DNA of 64,000 bases from Gammaproteobacteria bacterium (GCA_027315405.1 DAHUYB010000057.1:48781-112780), one strand, 5' to 3'. Shown: positions 51,283 through 62,173, counted from the stretch's first letter. Notes: a model not told the origin generated them from the sequence alone. Numbers and translations are program-made.

Positions 51283-51567
51283 ACATTAACTATTATTCAT
51301 ATCTATATAATTATATTATATATTTTAGTATGTTTTCATATGACTTTACTTTTTGGAGTGATCGGGCATCGGGTCTGCCGGGCACCCGCATGGATGTAAA
51401 CCATCTGACAAAATGGAACTCGGGATGTCGTGTCAATCTGCGCCATGAAGGTGCGGCAGCCGCTTCCAGCCACGATAATCCGCAAGATGGCGCTTTCCTG
51501 ATCAGGCGGGCCGGTTCACGCGACATGAGCACCATGCGATGAATACAGAATCGGGAAAGGGACAAGT
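51283..51567. other. intergenic region with an AT-rich block
   Basis: The stretch 51290-51345 is strikingly AT-rich in an otherwise GC-rich window (TATAATTATATTATATATTTT) and could act as a promoter or bend. The rest (51350-51567) is of normal composition. Frames on both strands (51330-51542 plus, 51311-51565 minus) have no family match. The hydrolase start is preceded by GGGAAAGG. Confidence 0.4.
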
Positions 51568-52551
51568 ATGATCGTCCAAAGCGACTTCAGACCCAGCCGG
51601 CTGTTGAGCAACCGTCACCTACAAACCGTCTTTCCCAACATCTTCTACCCGCCGCCACACGTCAAAGTCCGCCGCGAGCGGCTGGAACTGCCGGACGGGG
51701 ATTTCATTGACGTGGATTGGACCCTGGGAGAAACCGGACCCATCGTCATCGTTTTACATGGTCTCGAAGGTTCAATAAAGTCCCGCTACGCCGCCCGCAT
51801 CATGCAGCGCATCCACGAGATGGGCTTACGGGGCGCCCTACCCCATTTCCGCGGCTGCAGCGGCGAGCCCAATCGCTTGCCCATTGGCTATCATTCCGGT
51901 TTCACCCAGGATCTTGAATACTTCACCGGCCTGCTCAAACAGCAGGAACCCGCTACGCCTCTGGCGGCGGTGGGCTATTCCCTGGGCGGCAACGTATTGC
52001 TCAAGTGGTTGGGCGAAAGTCCCCATGCGGACCGCCTGGAAACCGGTGTGGCGGTGTCCGTGCCCTTTGACCTGGCGGATGCCTCACGGGTCATCGAGCA
52101 AGGCATGTCAAAGATGTACAAGTGGTCGCTCCTGGACCGCATGCGCCGCTCCTCCATCCGGAAATTCAGCCGGGTCAAGGCGCCTTTCCTATTGCCCGAC
52201 ATCGGCAAAATCCGTACCTTCCGGCAATTCGACGACCAACTCACCGCCCCGCTGCACGGCTACCGGGACGCCGACGACTACTATACGAGCTGCAGCAGCC
52301 GCTTCTTTCTCAAGAACATCCGCGTGCCCACACTCATCCTGCATGCCACCGATGACCCCTTCATGAGCCCCGCCTCCGTACCGCGGGAGGATGAACTGTC
52401 ACCCACCGTCACATTGGAGCTCAGCCAGCATGGCGGTCACGTGGGCTTTGTCAACGGCTCGCTCCTGCACCCGAATATGTGGCTGGCGGAGCGCATCAGC
52501 TTACACTTGCAAGAACGGCTTGCCGCCGGAGCTTCAGAAAGCCGGAGCTAA
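51568..52551 (+). CDS. alpha/beta hydrolase, YheT family
   Basis: 327 residues. SRLLSNRHLQTVFPNIFYPP is the YheT opening. The oxyanion-side HGLEGSIKSRYA, the nucleophile elbow GYSLGGN (Ser138), an acid in HATDDPFMSP and a histidine in SQHGGHVGFV form the catalytic set. Substrates of YheT-type esterases are not established. The ATG follows GGGAAAGG. It is the last gene before a region of gene remnants. Confidence 0.88.
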   Translation: MIVQSDFRPSRLLSNRHLQTVFPNIFYPPPHVKVRRERLELPDGDFIDVDWTLGETGPIVIVLHGLEGSIKSRYAARIMQRIHEMGLRGALPHFRGCSGEPNRLPIGYHSGFTQDLEYFTGLLKQQEPATPLAAVGYSLGGNVLLKWLGESPHADRLETGVAVSVPFDLADASRVIEQGMSKMYKWSLLDRMRRSSIRKFSRVKAPFLLPDIGKIRTFRQFDDQLTAPLHGYRDADDYYTSCSSRFFLKNIRVPTLILHATDDPFMSPASVPREDELSPTVTLELSQHGGHVGFVNGSLLHPNMWLAERISLHLQERLAAGASESRS

Positions 52552-52649
52552 AACCGGCGCCATGAGCTCGGTATACATGGATTCTCCCCGGCTGAAGTCG
52601 CGGGAATCCATTGCCATCCTGTGTCCGGAAAAACCGCCTTTCAGGGAAC
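52552..52649. other. spacer between the hydrolase gene and the remnant region
   Basis: Ninety-eight bases with no gene. It is the left edge of a 1.2-kb gap (52552-53737) that holds three decayed reading frames, a hairpin and no intact gene. Confidence 0.4.
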
Positions 52650-53011
52650 CTCAGTGCTGTTCAGTCGCATCCGATCCGTTTAAGGCATTTGTGATTTCGC
52701 GGAACTGCTCCAGCGTGGACTCAAGGTGGTCCACGATTTACTAGGCAATAACGTTCGGCGGTGGCAGACTGTCGGCATCTGATAGGCTTTCGTCGCGGGG
52801 CCAGAAGATGAAGATATCGAGACTGGCCTTGTCGCGGGCAGGGCTAGGGGGTGTTTTTCTTCTTCCTATCCTTTGCTGTCATTCCAGCCTCCGGACCGGA
52901 ATCCAGTTCATTACTCCATCTCCGCTTCCTGTTATGCCGATTCTCCGCGTTATAACACTTTACGAATTCGTCCATATCTTCGCGCTTCAGGAGATCGGTC
53001 TTGAGCGCGGC
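52650..53011 (-). pseudogene. C-terminal remnant of a type I restriction methyltransferase (HsdM-like)
   Basis: Two frames give the C-terminal end of an HsdM-like N6-adenine methyltransferase. The first reads LKREDMDEFVKCYNAENRHN, matching the EF-ecY...NRh segment. After a frameshift the second reads ARDKASLDIFIFWPRDESL, then DADSLPPPNVIA, two stop codons (TAG TAA), and IVDHLESTLEQFREI, matching the RDK-sLDifWLkDeSLeD and EIVedLEaALEQFReI pattern. A six-base duplication (ATCTTC twice) sits in this tract. The methyltransferase core motifs are absent. The fragment cannot be functional. Confidence 0.65.
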
Positions 53012-53151
53012 TGATATTATGAGGATATATATGAGTAACCTGCGAATGGCATCCAGGGTGCGTTCTGCGATTTGTTGCGCTGCCTGGAGACTATCCAGTC
53101 ATGCACATGCTCAAATTCGATGAGCGCAATCCGCGTCCAGCGCAATCTCAA
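53012..53151 (-). pseudogene. remnant of a RelE/ParE-type toxin gene
   Basis: From a TTG overlapping the antitoxin stop (TTGA), the frame reads LRWTRIALIEFEHVHDWIV, the start of a ParE-like toxin. A frameshift follows, and the next frame gives QAAQQIAERTLDAIRRLLIY, matching the AA-rIaerI--AI-rL motif of ParE. The C-terminal half is missing; homology jumps straight to the HsdM-like tract. A deletion thus fused the two remnants. Confidence 0.58.
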
Positions 53152-53341
53152 ATCTTAATCCCGCATTTATTGAACACGTGGCGTACGTCTTCATCGCTTG
53201 CAAACTCGCCGCGCTTTACCATCGCCTTGCCTTCTGCCACAGTCTGGTGGAAGCGCAAACGCTCCAGCGCTTCCCCCAAGTGGCATTGCCCGGTAACTGT
53301 TCGGCAAGAGTGTGCAGTTCTTCGCGGAAATCAGTACTCAT
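53148..53341 (-). pseudogene. frameshifted antitoxin gene next to the toxin remnant
   Basis: ATG 53341 opens STDFREELHTLAEQLPGNATW, a typical start for the small antitoxins paired with ParE-like toxins. A shift within the G-run of TGGGGGAAG then gives EALERLRFHQTVAEGKAMV and RGEFASDEDVRHVFNKCG, matching the EAieeGla-ve-Gr----EEVR--F pattern. It would be about 65 codons if repaired. The stop overlaps the toxin start. Confidence 0.58.
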
Positions 53342-53472
53342 AGGTTGGGTTCCAGAAATGACCGGTTCGATGCTAAACTCCTTCCCGATTATCTTTCATA
53401 TCCAAACTGCCCCCCCCTCTGCGCAACGGTAATTCATCCAGGCAAAGGCAATCTGTCGGTTTACAAAACAAG

Positions 53473-53492
53473 AGAGGGCCTTGCGGCCCTCT
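53473..53492. terminator. bidirectional intrinsic terminator
   Basis: A perfect eight-bp stem (AGAGGGCC and GGCCCTCT) encloses TTGC. T-rich flanks occur on both sides: TCATTATTT on plus, CTTGTTTTGT on minus. On the minus strand it is the first good terminator after pnp, about 245 bases downstream. Confidence 0.75.
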
Positions 53493-53574
53493 TCATTATT
53501 TCCGATCAATGTCTAAGACCTATCAGTAGCGTCCCAACGTTGACAGTTCGAGTTGTTTCAATGGTTTGATTGAC

Positions 53575-53703
53575 TTAGCCTTTTACGCAATTTTGCGTGA
53601 TCTCGATTTCAACACCACAATCAATTCTGGCCAATGCATAATCAACAAGTTCCGCATGAAATGCCTCAGGTTTCGACAACTTTGGAACACCGCTGGAGAC
53701 CTA
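53575..53703 (-). other. unrecognised open frame after pnp
   Basis: A 43-codon minus-strand frame without a start codon reads KLSKPEAFHAELVDYALARI and then a short acidic end. It looks protein-like but matches no family I know and lies among decayed genes. It includes the inverted repeat ACGCAA-TT-TTGCGT at 53584-53597. It may be another fragment. Confidence 0.25.
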
Positions 53704-53737
53704 TCATAAAATTATGCCAAGCGCAGCAACTTTGAGG

Positions 53738-55825
53738 TCAGGCGGCATCCACAGCCTTCATGCTCAGACGGATGCGGCCCTGCTTGTCCACTTCCAGTAC
53801 CTTGACCTTGATGACGTCGCCTTCCGCGAGTTTGTCGCTGACTTTCTCGACGCGTTCCTCGGAAATCTGCGAGATATGTACCAGACCGTCGCGCCCCGGC
53901 AGGATGGTGACGAAGGCACCAAAATCCATGAGTTTCGCAACCTTGCCTTGATAAATACGCCCGACTTCCACATCGGCGGTGATGTCCTCGATGCGTTTGC
54001 GCGCTGCTTCGCCGGCGGCCTTGTCCACTGAAGCGATCTTCACGGTACCGTCGTCCTCGATGTCGATGGATGTGCCGGTTTCTTCGGTGAGCGCACGGAT
54101 CACAGACCCGCCCTTGCCGATCACATCGCGGATTTTGTCGGGGTGAATCTTCATGGTAATGATGCGCGGTGCAAACTCGGACAGTTCTGCGCGCGGCTTG
54201 GCGATCACCGCATTCATCTTGCCAAGTATGTGCAGACGCCCCTCATGGGCCTGGGCCAAAGCGGCTTGCATGATTTCCCGGGTGATGCCGTCAATCTTGA
54301 TGTCCATCTGCAATGCCGTCACGCCCTCGGCGGAACCGGCCACCTTGAAATCCATATCGCCCAGATGGTCTTCGTCACCAAGAATATCGGTCAACACTGC
54401 AAACTTGCCGCCTTCCTTGATAAGGCCCATGGCCACGCCGGCCACCGGCGCCTTTAAGGGCACGCCGGCGTCCATGAGTGACAGGCTGGTGCCGCAAACG
54501 CTGGCCATGGAACTGGAGCCGTTGGATTCGGTGATTTCCGAGACCACGCGGATCACATAGGGATAAGTGCCCATATCCGGCATCACCGCCTGGATGCCGC
54601 GCTTGGCAAGGCGACCATGACCGATCTCACGGCGCTTGGGCGAGCCCATCATGCCCACTTCACCCACCGAGTATGGCGGGAAGTTATAGTGCAGCATGAA
54701 CGGTTCCTTGCGTTCACCTTCGATGGCGTCAATGATCTGCGCGTCGCGACCGGTACCCAACGTGGTCACCACCAGTGCCTGGGTTTCACCGCGGGTGAAT
54801 AGCGCCGACCCATGGGTACGCGGCAACACACCTACCTTGATGGCGATGGGGCGTACGCTGCGGGTATCACGACCATCAATGCGCGGCTGGCCTTCGAGAA
54901 TGCGGCCGCGGACAATTTTCTTCTCCAGGTCGCCGAAAGCGCCGGCCACCATGGTTTCAGACCAGGGCGGCTTCTCACCAGCGGTGAATTTCGCCAGCGC
55001 GGTCCGGCGAAGTTCCTCGATGCGCGCATAGCGCGCCTGCTTCTCGGCTATCTGGTAAGCCGCACGCAGTGCTTCCTCAGCTTCCGCGGACACGGCTTCC
55101 GCCAAACCCTTGTCCTTGTCCGCTGGTTTCCAGTCCCAGACGGGTTTGCCGGCTTCCTGCGCCAGTTCCTTGATCACCTTGATGGCGGCCTGCATCTGTT
55201 CGTGACCGAACATGACGGCGCCCAGCATCACGCCTTCCGGCAGGCAATCGGCCTCGGATTCCACCATGAGCACGGCTTTATCGGTGCCCGCGACCACCAA
55301 GTCAAGATCGGAAGTAAGCAATTGGGTTTTAGTGGGGTTCAACAGGTATTCACCGCTCGCATAACCTACGCGCGCAGCGCCGATGGGCCCCATGAACGGC
55401 ATGCCGGAGAGGGCCAGCGCTGCGGAAGCACCGATCAGAGCCGGCACATCCGGGTCCACATCGGGGTTTACGGAAATGACCGTGGCCACCACCTGCACTT
55501 CGTTGTGGAAATTTTTTGGGAACAGCGGACGGAGGGGACGATCAATGAGGCGGGAGGTGAGGGTTTCTTTTTCGCTGGGTCGCCCTTCCCGCTTGAAGAA
55601 ACCGCCGGGAATCTTGCCCGCGGCATAGGTTTTTTCCTGGTAGTTGACGGTGAGCGGGAAAAAATCCCGGCCTTCGATCGCCGATTTGGAACCGACCGCG
55701 GTGACCAGCACCACGGTATCCGCCATGTTCACCAGTACCGCGCCGTCGGCCTGGCGGGCAATCTCGCCGGTCTCCAGAGTGATGTTATGGCCACCGTATT
55801 GAAAACTTTTTTTGAATACTGTCAC
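53738..55825 (-). CDS. pnp: polyribonucleotide nucleotidyltransferase (PNPase)
   Basis: 695 residues. PNPase degrades RNA 3'-to-5' by phosphorolysis in a trimer, often within the degradosome. Two RNase PH domains ([39 protein letters not shown]), a KH domain ([20 protein letters not shown]) and an S1 domain ([20 protein letters not shown]) occur in order. The start is GTG at 55825, preceded by AAGGG. It is the last gene of the operon after rpsO; cold-shock and RNase III control known in E. coli cannot be judged here. Confidence 0.97.
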   Translation of the reverse strand: MTVFKKSFQYGGHNITLETGEIARQADGAVLVNMADTVVLVTAVGSKSAIEGRDFFPLTVNYQEKTYAAGKIPGGFFKREGRPSEKETLTSRLIDRPLRPLFPKNFHNEVQVVATVISVNPDVDPDVPALIGASAALALSGMPFMGPIGAARVGYASGEYLLNPTKTQLLTSDLDLVVAGTDKAVLMVESEADCLPEGVMLGAVMFGHEQMQAAIKVIKELAQEAGKPVWDWKPADKDKGLAEAVSAEAEEALRAAYQIAEKQARYARIEELRRTALAKFTAGEKPPWSETMVAGAFGDLEKKIVRGRILEGQPRIDGRDTRSVRPIAIKVGVLPRTHGSALFTRGETQALVVTTLGTGRDAQIIDAIEGERKEPFMLHYNFPPYSVGEVGMMGSPKRREIGHGRLAKRGIQAVMPDMGTYPYVIRVVSEITESNGSSSMASVCGTSLSLMDAGVPLKAPVAGVAMGLIKEGGKFAVLTDILGDEDHLGDMDFKVAGSAEGVTALQMDIKIDGITREIMQAALAQAHEGRLHILGKMNAVIAKPRAELSEFAPRIITMKIHPDKIRDVIGKGGSVIRALTEETGTSIDIEDDGTVKIASVDKAAGEAARKRIEDITADVEVGRIYQGKVAKLMDFGAFVTILPGRDGLVHISQISEERVEKVSDKLAEGDVIKVKVLEVDKQGRIRLSMKAVDAA

Positions 55826-55895
55826 TTTAAGCCCTTCGTGTGCTGTGTTCTAAAAAATTTAGAAAGAATTAAGGAGAAGAGTATCGGCAAACAAA

Positions 55896-56165
55896 TCAGC
55901 GGCGCAGACCGAGACGCTCGATGAGTGCCTCATAGCGCGCTTGGTCAGTGTTCTTGAGGTAATCCAGCAACTTGCGGCGTTGGTTCACCATCTTGAGCAG
56001 CCCGCGACGGGAATGATGATCCTTCTTATGAAGATCAAAGTGCCCGCCCAGGCCATCGATGCGGGCGGACAGCAGTGCCACCTGCACTTCCGGCGAACCG
56101 GTATCCTTAGGATCGCGCCGGTAGGCGGCGATGATTTCCTGCTTCTTTTCAACGGTAAAAGCCAT
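55896..56165 (-). CDS. rpsO: 30S ribosomal protein S15
   Basis: 89 residues, as in E. coli. S15 binds the 16S central domain and makes an intersubunit bridge. [40 protein letters not shown] and [16 protein letters not shown] are conserved. The start is ATG 56165 with GGGAG ten bases upstream; a GTG two codons earlier is in frame. It has its own promoter at 56214-56242, and pnp follows by 70 bases. Confidence 0.97.
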   Translation of the reverse strand: MAFTVEKKQEIIAAYRRDPKDTGSPEVQVALLSARIDGLGGHFDLHKKDHHSRRGLLKMVNQRRKLLDYLKNTDQARYEALIERLGLRR

Positions 56166-56213
56166 AAACACACAACTCCCGGTAATTTTTTAAGAGGCTA
56201 AAGTAAACAAGGT

Positions 56214-56242
56214 ATTCTAATCGCCACATCGCCCATGAACAA
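56214..56242 (-). promoter_or_regulatory. promoter of rpsO-pnp
   Basis: On the minus strand TTGTTC (56242-56237) and TAGAAT (56219-56214) are separated by 17 bases, about 50 bases before the rpsO ATG. An internal promoter here matches the rpsO-pnp arrangement of E. coli. Confidence 0.6.
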
Positions 56243-56278
56243 GTAAAAAGCCAGTAAAATCAGCATACAATCGGGATT

Positions 56279-57232
56279 TCAATCCGGATTCATGAGCCGT
56301 CGCGGTGTCACCCGCCCATCCGGAAGCACTTCGGCAAGTCCCAGGAAACGCCCATCGCCATAGGTCCGTAACCAGCCGGCTGTCGGTGCACCGGGAGCCA
56401 TCACCGCCTGTCCCCGCAGGAAATACCAAACCGCATCCATGCCCAAGTTCACCTGCGGCCAATGGGCTACGGCACTGTCCACTGGCAACAACAGGCTGTC
56501 TAGGGCCAAGTAACCTGTCTCAGCCCGTTGCTGCAATTCTTCCAGGCGCTGCATGCTGTCATAGGGTCCCACCGTTAGCCGCCGTAGGACGCTCACATGG
56601 CCGCAACTACCAAGTGCATGCGCTAAGTCCTCGACTAGCGTTCGGATATAGGTGCCCTTGGAACAGCGCACCTTGAATTCCAGGCTATCTTGTGAATACG
56701 CAATCAATTCCAGTGAGTGAATGGTGATCGGGCGTGGCTCCCGCGGCACTTCGATACCCTCACGGGCCAAGTCGTATAGCCGTTGGCCCTGGTGTTTCAG
56801 GGCGGAATACATGGGCGGTATCTGCGTAATCCTACCGTGGAATTGTTCGAAAACCTGTTCGATGCGCGCGTGTGTCAGCGCCGGCACCTGGCAGGTTTCC
56901 AGCACCTCACCTTCTGCATCGGCGGTCGTGGTACGGATCCCAAGTTTGCACGCTACCGTGTATTGCTTGTCGGCGTCCAGCAAAAATGCCGATACCTTGG
57001 TGGCTTCCCCGAAGCACAGGGGCAACAGGCCGCTGGCCAGGGGATCAAGGCTGCCGGTATGGCCGGCCTTGCGGGCATTGAACAGGCGTTTCACAACCTG
57101 CAAAGCCTGATTTGAAGTCATACCCACGGGCTTGTCCAATAACAATACGCCATGCACGGCGCGCCGCGGTGTCATGATACCAGCGGACCGTCGGGTGCTA
57201 TAGGCTGGTTTTCCGAATGCCGGTGCCGTCAT
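56279..57232 (-). CDS. truB: tRNA pseudouridine(55) synthase
   Basis: 317 residues from ATG 57232. TruB makes pseudouridine 55 in the T loop of tRNAs. Catalytic D63 is in [59 protein letters not shown] and [18 protein letters not shown] are conserved. A PUA-like C-terminal domain ends in GRVTPRRLM. The ATG shares bases with the rbfA stop (TGATG). A later ATG at codon 20 nearer the conserved core is an alternative start. Confidence 0.95.
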   Translation of the reverse strand: MTAPAFGKPAYSTRRSAGIMTPRRAVHGVLLLDKPVGMTSNQALQVVKRLFNARKAGHTGSLDPLASGLLPLCFGEATKVSAFLLDADKQYTVACKLGIRTTTADAEGEVLETCQVPALTHARIEQVFEQFHGRITQIPPMYSALKHQGQRLYDLAREGIEVPREPRPITIHSLELIAYSQDSLEFKVRCSKGTYIRTLVEDLAHALGSCGHVSVLRRLTVGPYDSMQRLEELQQRAETGYLALDSLLLPVDSAVAHWPQVNLGMDAVWYFLRGQAVMAPGAPTAGWLRTYGDGRFLGLAEVLPDGRVTPRRLMNPD

Positions 57233-57609
57233 CACGAGGTTTTGGTTCCGTCATCATGCGTAGGCGTGTTTGCGCGGGTGATGAGGGCATCCAGCCGCGC
57301 CGCCCGATCCAAGGTATCGTCATAGCGAAACTGCAATTCCGGAATGCTGCGGAGCTTCAGCGTGCGTCCGAGCGCGTGACGTAAGAACCCGGCGGCGTGA
57401 TTGAGGGCTGCGACAACCTCGGGCTGGGGACCTTCCGCGCCCAACACTGAAATCAGCACTTTCGCATTTGCCAGGTCCGGCGACACATCCACATCCGTAA
57501 CCGTCACCAGATGAATCCTTGGATCCTTCACCTGCCGGCGGATGAGTTCCGAAAGTTCGCGTTGCAGCTGTTCCGCGATGCGGCTGGAACGTTCGTATTC
57601 ACGTGGCAT
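57232..57609 (-). CDS. rbfA: 30S ribosome-binding factor A
   Basis: 125 residues. RbfA assists late 30S maturation and cold adaptation. The KH-like fold shows [59 protein letters not shown] and the [16 protein letters not shown] end. The tail is short and polar. It lies 22 bases after infB and overlaps truB, the standard infB-rbfA-truB order. Confidence 0.95.
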   Translation of the reverse strand: MPREYERSSRIAEQLQRELSELIRRQVKDPRIHLVTVTDVDVSPDLANAKVLISVLGAEGPQPEVVAALNHAAGFLRHALGRTLKLRSIPELQFRYDDTLDRAARLDALITRANTPTHDDGTKTS

Positions 57610-57631
57610 AACCCGATCCTCTCCTACCGTT

Positions 57632-60142
57632 TCAGAGCGTACGCGCTATTTCGACGCGCTCGTAGCACTCAATTTGGTCGCCAGGTTGTACATCGTTGTA
57701 ATCCTTGACACCGATGCCGCACTCGGTGCCGGCACGCACTTCATTGGCGTCATCCTTGAAACGCCGCAAAGATTCCAGCGCGCCTTCGAAGATCACTACG
57801 TTGTTGCGTAACACCCTGATTGGCAGATTGCGCTTTACATAACCGTCGACCACCAGGCAACCGGCAATCGCACCTAGCTTGGAAGAACGGAAGACTTCGC
57901 GCACTTCCGCCAGACCGACGATCTGCTCACGCAGTTCCGGTTTGAGCATACCGCTGATGGCCTGCTTTACGTCGTCTATGGCTTCGTAGATGATGCTGTA
58001 GTAACGCACGTCCAGCCCGGATTCGCTGATCATACGACGCGCACCGCTATCGGCGCGCACATTGAAACCGATAATCACCGCCTTGGAGGCCAACGCCAGA
58101 TTAATGTCTGATTCGGTGATGCCGCCGACGCTACTACCAATGACCTTCACCTTCACTTCATCCGTGGACAGGCCGCTGAGGGCGTTACTGAGTGCTTCCG
58201 CACTGCCCTGCACGTCGGATTTGATGAACAGGTTAAGGGCTTTCTGCTCGCCCTCCTGCATCTGCTGGAAGGCATCATCCAGTTTGGTGGTCTGGCGCGC
58301 CAGCTTCACATCGCGAAATTTACCCTGGCGGTAAAGCGCCACTTCCCGGGCTTTGCGCTCATCCGGCACCACCACCGCCTCGTCACCCGCATTCGGGGTG
58401 CCCGACAGGCCCAGCACCATCACCGGTGTCGCCGGCCCCACCTCTTGCAGAGTCTTGCCATCCTCATCGAACATGGCGCGCACCCGGCCGAACTCATGAC
58501 CGGTGAGCAGGATGTCGCCGGCTTTGAGCAAACCACGCTGCACCAGCACCGTGGCCACCGGTCCACGGCCCTTCTCGAGGCTCGATTCCAGTACAAAACC
58601 CGAGGCGGGGCCGGTGGCCACGGCCTTGAGCTCCAGTACTTCCGCCTGCACCAGGATGGAATCCAGCAGGCTATCCACGCCTTCACCGGTTTTAGAGGAC
58701 ACCTTGACGAAGATGTTCTCGCCACCCCATTCCTCGGAAACGATCTCATGCTTGGACAGATCGCTGCGCACCCGCTCCAGATCAGCTTCCTGCTTATCGA
58801 TTTTGGTAATCGCCACCACAATGGGTACTTCGGCGGCGCGCGCATGTTGGATAGCTTCAATAGTTTGCGGCATTACACCGTCATCGGCGGCCACTACCAA
58901 CACCACGATATCCGCTACATTCGCGCCGCGCGCACGCATCGCGGTAAAAGCGGCATGGCCGGGAGTGTCCAGGAAGGTAATAACGCCTTTCTTGGTTTCC
59001 ACGCGGTAGGCGCCGATATGCTGGGTGATGCCGCCCGCCTCACGCGCGGCCACGCGTGTGCTGCGGATATAATCCAGCAGCGAGGTTTTGCCATGGTCAA
59101 CGTGACCCACGATGGTCGCCACCGGTGGACGCGGAACTTCATCACCCTCATGCACCACCTGCATCACCTGCTCTTCCAGGTCATTTTCCTTGAGAAATTT
59201 CGGCTTATGACCCATCTCGTCCACCACGATGGCGGCAGTCTCCTGGTCAATGACCTGATTGATGGTGGCCATCGCGCCCATGTTCATCATGATCTTGATG
59301 ACTTCGGTGGCTTTCACCGCCATGCGTTGAGCCAGCTCGCCGACGGTGATGGTTTCCGGAATCGGTACTTCGCGAATCTGCGGTGCTACCGGCTTTTCAA
59401 AGCCGTGCTTGCTTTCCACTTGGACATTGACCGCGGTCCGTGTTTTGGAGGGTCTTTTCTTGCGTTTATTCGAGAGTTCGTGCCCAACGTGCAATTCCGC
59501 ACGTCCGTATTTTGTGTGCTTGTCATCGGCCGGCGCGGTACCCGGCTGTGGTTTGCCGCGCGGCAGCGCCGCACGCATACGCCGGTCCTCTTCTTCCGTA
59601 AGGCGGCGGGCTTCGGCCTCGGCGCGGCGCCGTTCCGCATCTGCCCGGGCATTGGCATCTTCTTGCTGCCGGCGGCGGGCGTCTTCTTCCTGCTTGCGGC
59701 GATTTTCTTCTTCTTCCGCGGCTTGCTTCTGAGCGCGGCTTGCTGAAAGACGTTCTTCCTCGACGCGCTTTAACTCAAGTTCCGCCTGTTGCATCGCCTC
59801 CTCTTCAGAGCGGCGTTTAGCTTCCTCCTCCAGCACGGCGCTGCGCTTAACGTAAGTACGCTTCTTGCGCACCTCCACGCTCACGGTCTTGGCGCGTCCC
59901 TGGATACCACTGAGTTTTATCTCGGAGACTGTGCGGCGTTTGAGGGTGATCTTGCGCGGTTCACCGGCGCCGCCTTCGCCATGGCTGTGACGCAGATGCG
60001 TGAGCAATTGCAGTTTTTGGTCATCGCTGATGGCGATGTCCGGATCGGATATCTCAATACCGGCATCCGCCAGCTGCATAAGCAGCCGTTCGACGGGTGT
60101 TCCCACCACTTCGGCAAATTGTCTTACGGTGACTTCCGCCAT
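57632..60142 (-). CDS. infB: translation initiation factor IF-2
   Basis: 836 residues. IF-2 is the GTPase that brings fMet-tRNA to the 30S subunit and aids subunit joining. An IF2-N domain ([20 protein letters not shown]), a long Glu/Arg/Ala-rich linker, a second IF2-N region ([20 protein letters not shown]) and the G domain (GHVDHGKT at 346-353, [13 protein letters not shown]) are followed by the C-terminal fMet-binding domains. It shares the operon with the initiator tRNA it binds, which is an economical grouping conserved with E. coli. Confidence 0.97.
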   Translation of the reverse strand: MAEVTVRQFAEVVGTPVERLLMQLADAGIEISDPDIAISDDQKLQLLTHLRHSHGEGGAGEPRKITLKRRTVSEIKLSGIQGRAKTVSVEVRKKRTYVKRSAVLEEEAKRRSEEEAMQQAELELKRVEEERLSASRAQKQAAEEEENRRKQEEDARRRQQEDANARADAERRRAEAEARRLTEEEDRRMRAALPRGKPQPGTAPADDKHTKYGRAELHVGHELSNKRKKRPSKTRTAVNVQVESKHGFEKPVAPQIREVPIPETITVGELAQRMAVKATEVIKIMMNMGAMATINQVIDQETAAIVVDEMGHKPKFLKENDLEEQVMQVVHEGDEVPRPPVATIVGHVDHGKTSLLDYIRSTRVAAREAGGITQHIGAYRVETKKGVITFLDTPGHAAFTAMRARGANVADIVVLVVAADDGVMPQTIEAIQHARAAEVPIVVAITKIDKQEADLERVRSDLSKHEIVSEEWGGENIFVKVSSKTGEGVDSLLDSILVQAEVLELKAVATGPASGFVLESSLEKGRGPVATVLVQRGLLKAGDILLTGHEFGRVRAMFDEDGKTLQEVGPATPVMVLGLSGTPNAGDEAVVVPDERKAREVALYRQGKFRDVKLARQTTKLDDAFQQMQEGEQKALNLFIKSDVQGSAEALSNALSGLSTDEVKVKVIGSSVGGITESDINLALASKAVIIGFNVRADSGARRMISESGLDVRYYSIIYEAIDDVKQAISGMLKPELREQIVGLAEVREVFRSSKLGAIAGCLVVDGYVKRNLPIRVLRNNVVIFEGALESLRRFKDDANEVRAGTECGIGVKDYNDVQPGDQIECYERVEIARTL

Positions 60143-60162
60143 GGTGACTTTCCTCGACTGAG

Positions 60163-61668
60163 TTACTTCGGCTGCGCCTCTTCACCCGCAAACCAGGGGG
60201 CGCGTGCGGCCATGATGAGTTCGGCGGCCTTGCTCTCGTCCAGACCTTCCACGTCTTTGATGTCGTCCACCGCCTGTTCCGCGAGATCCTCCATGGTGAC
60301 AATGCCGCGCCCCGCCAACCGGTAGGCGACCGCCTTTTCCATACCCGTCAGGCTGAGGAGATCTGCCGCCGGCTCGGTGTCGCCGAATTGTTCTTCGCTG
60401 GCGATGGCCTGGGTGAGCAGCACATCCCGGGCGCGGCCACGCAACTCCTCGACGATGCCTTCGTCGAATTCCTCGACCGACAATAATTCCGAAGCCGGCA
60501 CGTAGGCGACTTCCTCGATGCTGGAAAAACCTTCCTGCACCAGGATGACGGCCACATCCTCATCCACATCCAGCTGTTCCATGAACAGCTTCTGCAGCGC
60601 CTGTACTTCGGCCTCGCTCTTCTGAGTAGCCTGCTCCTGGGTCATGACGTTCAGCTCCCAGCCGGATAGCTGGCTGGCAAGCCGCACGTTCTGGCCGCCG
60701 CGGCCGATGGCTTTGGATAGATTGTCCTCGGACACGGCAATATCCATGCTGTGGGATTCCTCATCCATAACGATGGCCTGCACTTCCGCCGGCGACATGG
60801 CATTGATGACGAACTGTGCCGGATTGTCATCCCAGGGCACAATATCCACACGCTCACCGGAAAGTTCATTGGAAACCGCCTGCACGCGCGAACCGCGCAT
60901 GCCGACGCAGGCACCCACCGGATCTATGCGCGAATCATTGCTCTTGACCGCGACCTTGGCACGCGCACCCGGATCGCGCGCTGCGCCCTTGATCTCGATC
61001 AGCCCCTGACCCACTTCCGGAACCTCCAGTTTGAACAGTTCGATAAGGAACTGAGGTGCGGTGCGGGTCACGAACAGTTGCGGACCACGCAGCTCGGCGC
61101 GCACTTCCCGTAAATAGCCGCGGATGCGATCGTTGGCGCGCACCGCCTCGCGCGGGATCATCTCCTCGCGGGCGATGAAAGCCTCGGCATTGTTGCCGAG
61201 ATCGATATACACATTGCCGCGCTCCACACGCTTGACCACGCCCGTGACCAATTCGCCCACGCGATCCTTGTAGGCCTCTACAACCTGGGCGCGTTCCGCC
61301 TCGCGGACCTTTTGCACGATGACCTGTTTGGCGGTCTGCGCGGCGATGCGGCCAAAAACCACCGATTCCATGGGCTCCTCGATATATTCACCCACTTGAA
61401 TATCCGGCTTGATATCCACGGCATCCATGAGGCGCAATTCGCGTTCCGGGGATTCCAGCACTTCGTCATCGGTCTTCACCAGCCAACGCCGGAAAGTGCT
61501 GTAGTCACCTGTCTGGCGGTCAATCGAGACACGCGCATCAATCTCGCCGCCATGCTTTTTACGCGTAGCCGAGGCTAGCGCGGCCTCCAGCGCCTCGAAA
61601 ATTACATTCTTGTCCACGCCTTTCTCGTTGGAAACGGCGTCCACAACCAGCAATATCTCTTTGTTCAT
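60163..61668 (-). CDS. nusA: transcription termination/antitermination protein NusA
   Basis: 501 residues (E. coli 495). NusA binds RNA polymerase and modulates pausing, termination and antitermination. The N-terminal domain ([20 protein letters not shown]), S1 ([20 protein letters not shown]), KH1-KH2 ([40 protein letters not shown]) and two C-terminal acidic repeats ([40 protein letters not shown]) are present, the last two being typical of gammaproteobacteria. ATG 61668 fits homologues; TTG five codons earlier is in frame. It may regulate its own operon through the hairpins at 62149-62274. Confidence 0.97.
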   Translation of the reverse strand: MNKEILLVVDAVSNEKGVDKNVIFEALEAALASATRKKHGGEIDARVSIDRQTGDYSTFRRWLVKTDDEVLESPERELRLMDAVDIKPDIQVGEYIEEPMESVVFGRIAAQTAKQVIVQKVREAERAQVVEAYKDRVGELVTGVVKRVERGNVYIDLGNNAEAFIAREEMIPREAVRANDRIRGYLREVRAELRGPQLFVTRTAPQFLIELFKLEVPEVGQGLIEIKGAARDPGARAKVAVKSNDSRIDPVGACVGMRGSRVQAVSNELSGERVDIVPWDDNPAQFVINAMSPAEVQAIVMDEESHSMDIAVSEDNLSKAIGRGGQNVRLASQLSGWELNVMTQEQATQKSEAEVQALQKLFMEQLDVDEDVAVILVQEGFSSIEEVAYVPASELLSVEEFDEGIVEELRGRARDVLLTQAIASEEQFGDTEPAADLLSLTGMEKAVAYRLAGRGIVTMEDLAEQAVDDIKDVEGLDESKAAELIMAARAPWFAGEEAQPK

Positions 61669-61693
61669 GGCTTCAACATCCAATGCAGTGCAT

Positions 61694-62128
61694 TCAGAAT
61701 TCCGGTACCAAGCGTGCCTTGCCGATCTGGGTAAACGGCAAGCGCATCAGCGTGTCATCCACTTCGATCAATACCTCATCTGCCTCAACGCCGCGCAGCG
61801 TACCGGTGAAACGCCGTCGGCCATTGATCGGCAGTAACAGCTCAATGCGAACGCGTTGACCCATGCGTTGCCGGAAATCCATCAGCTTGCGCAGCGGCCG
61901 GTCCAGCCCGGGGGAGGACACCTCCAGCGTATACGCACCCGGAATCGGATCCTCAACGTCCAACAGCGCGCTCATCTGCTGACTGACTTTCTGGCAATCA
62001 TCCAGCGTCACACCTTCCGGCCGATCTATGTAGATCCGCAGCACCCCGCCGTGGAACTCCAGCTCCACCAGCTCATAATTCAGGGCCTTGATGGCCGGTT
62101 CCAGTATCTTCAGCAAGGTCTCGCGCAT
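61694..62128 (-). CDS. rimP: ribosome maturation factor RimP
   Basis: 144 residues from ATG 62128. RimP helps assemble the 30S head. [40 protein letters not shown] and [18 protein letters not shown] are diagnostic, with the C-terminal Sm-like domain ending [12 protein letters not shown] lies six bases before the ATG. An in-frame TTG six codons upstream would begin within the terminator U-tract and is rejected. No room exists for a promoter between the last hairpin and the gene, so it must be read from upstream. Confidence 0.95.
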   Translation of the reverse strand: MRETLLKILEPAIKALNYELVELEFHGGVLRIYIDRPEGVTLDDCQKVSQQMSALLDVEDPIPGAYTLEVSSPGLDRPLRKLMDFRQRMGQRVRIELLLPINGRRRFTGTLRGVEADEVLIEVDDTLMRLPFTQIGKARLVPEF

Positions 62129-62148
62129 GGCGCCCTGTACAAACAAAA

Positions 62149-62167
62149 AATGGGCCCGAGGCCCATT
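62149..62167 (-). terminator. intrinsic terminator immediately upstream of rimP
   Basis: On the minus strand AATGGGCC-TCG-GGCCCATT is followed by TTTTTTGTTTG. The U-tract ends about 12 bases before the rimP start. It is a complete Rho-independent terminator inside the operon leader. Confidence 0.82.
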
Positions 62168-62173
62168 CCATTT

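Noticed and set aside
51311..51565. 84-codon minus-strand frame between gluQ and the hydrolase
   Set aside because: Biased Arg/Trp/Pro composition, runs into AT-rich DNA, and matches no family.
58445..59746. 433-codon plus-strand open frame
   Set aside because: It is antisense to infB, which has full IF-2 motifs; codon bias of the real gene keeps the opposite frame open.
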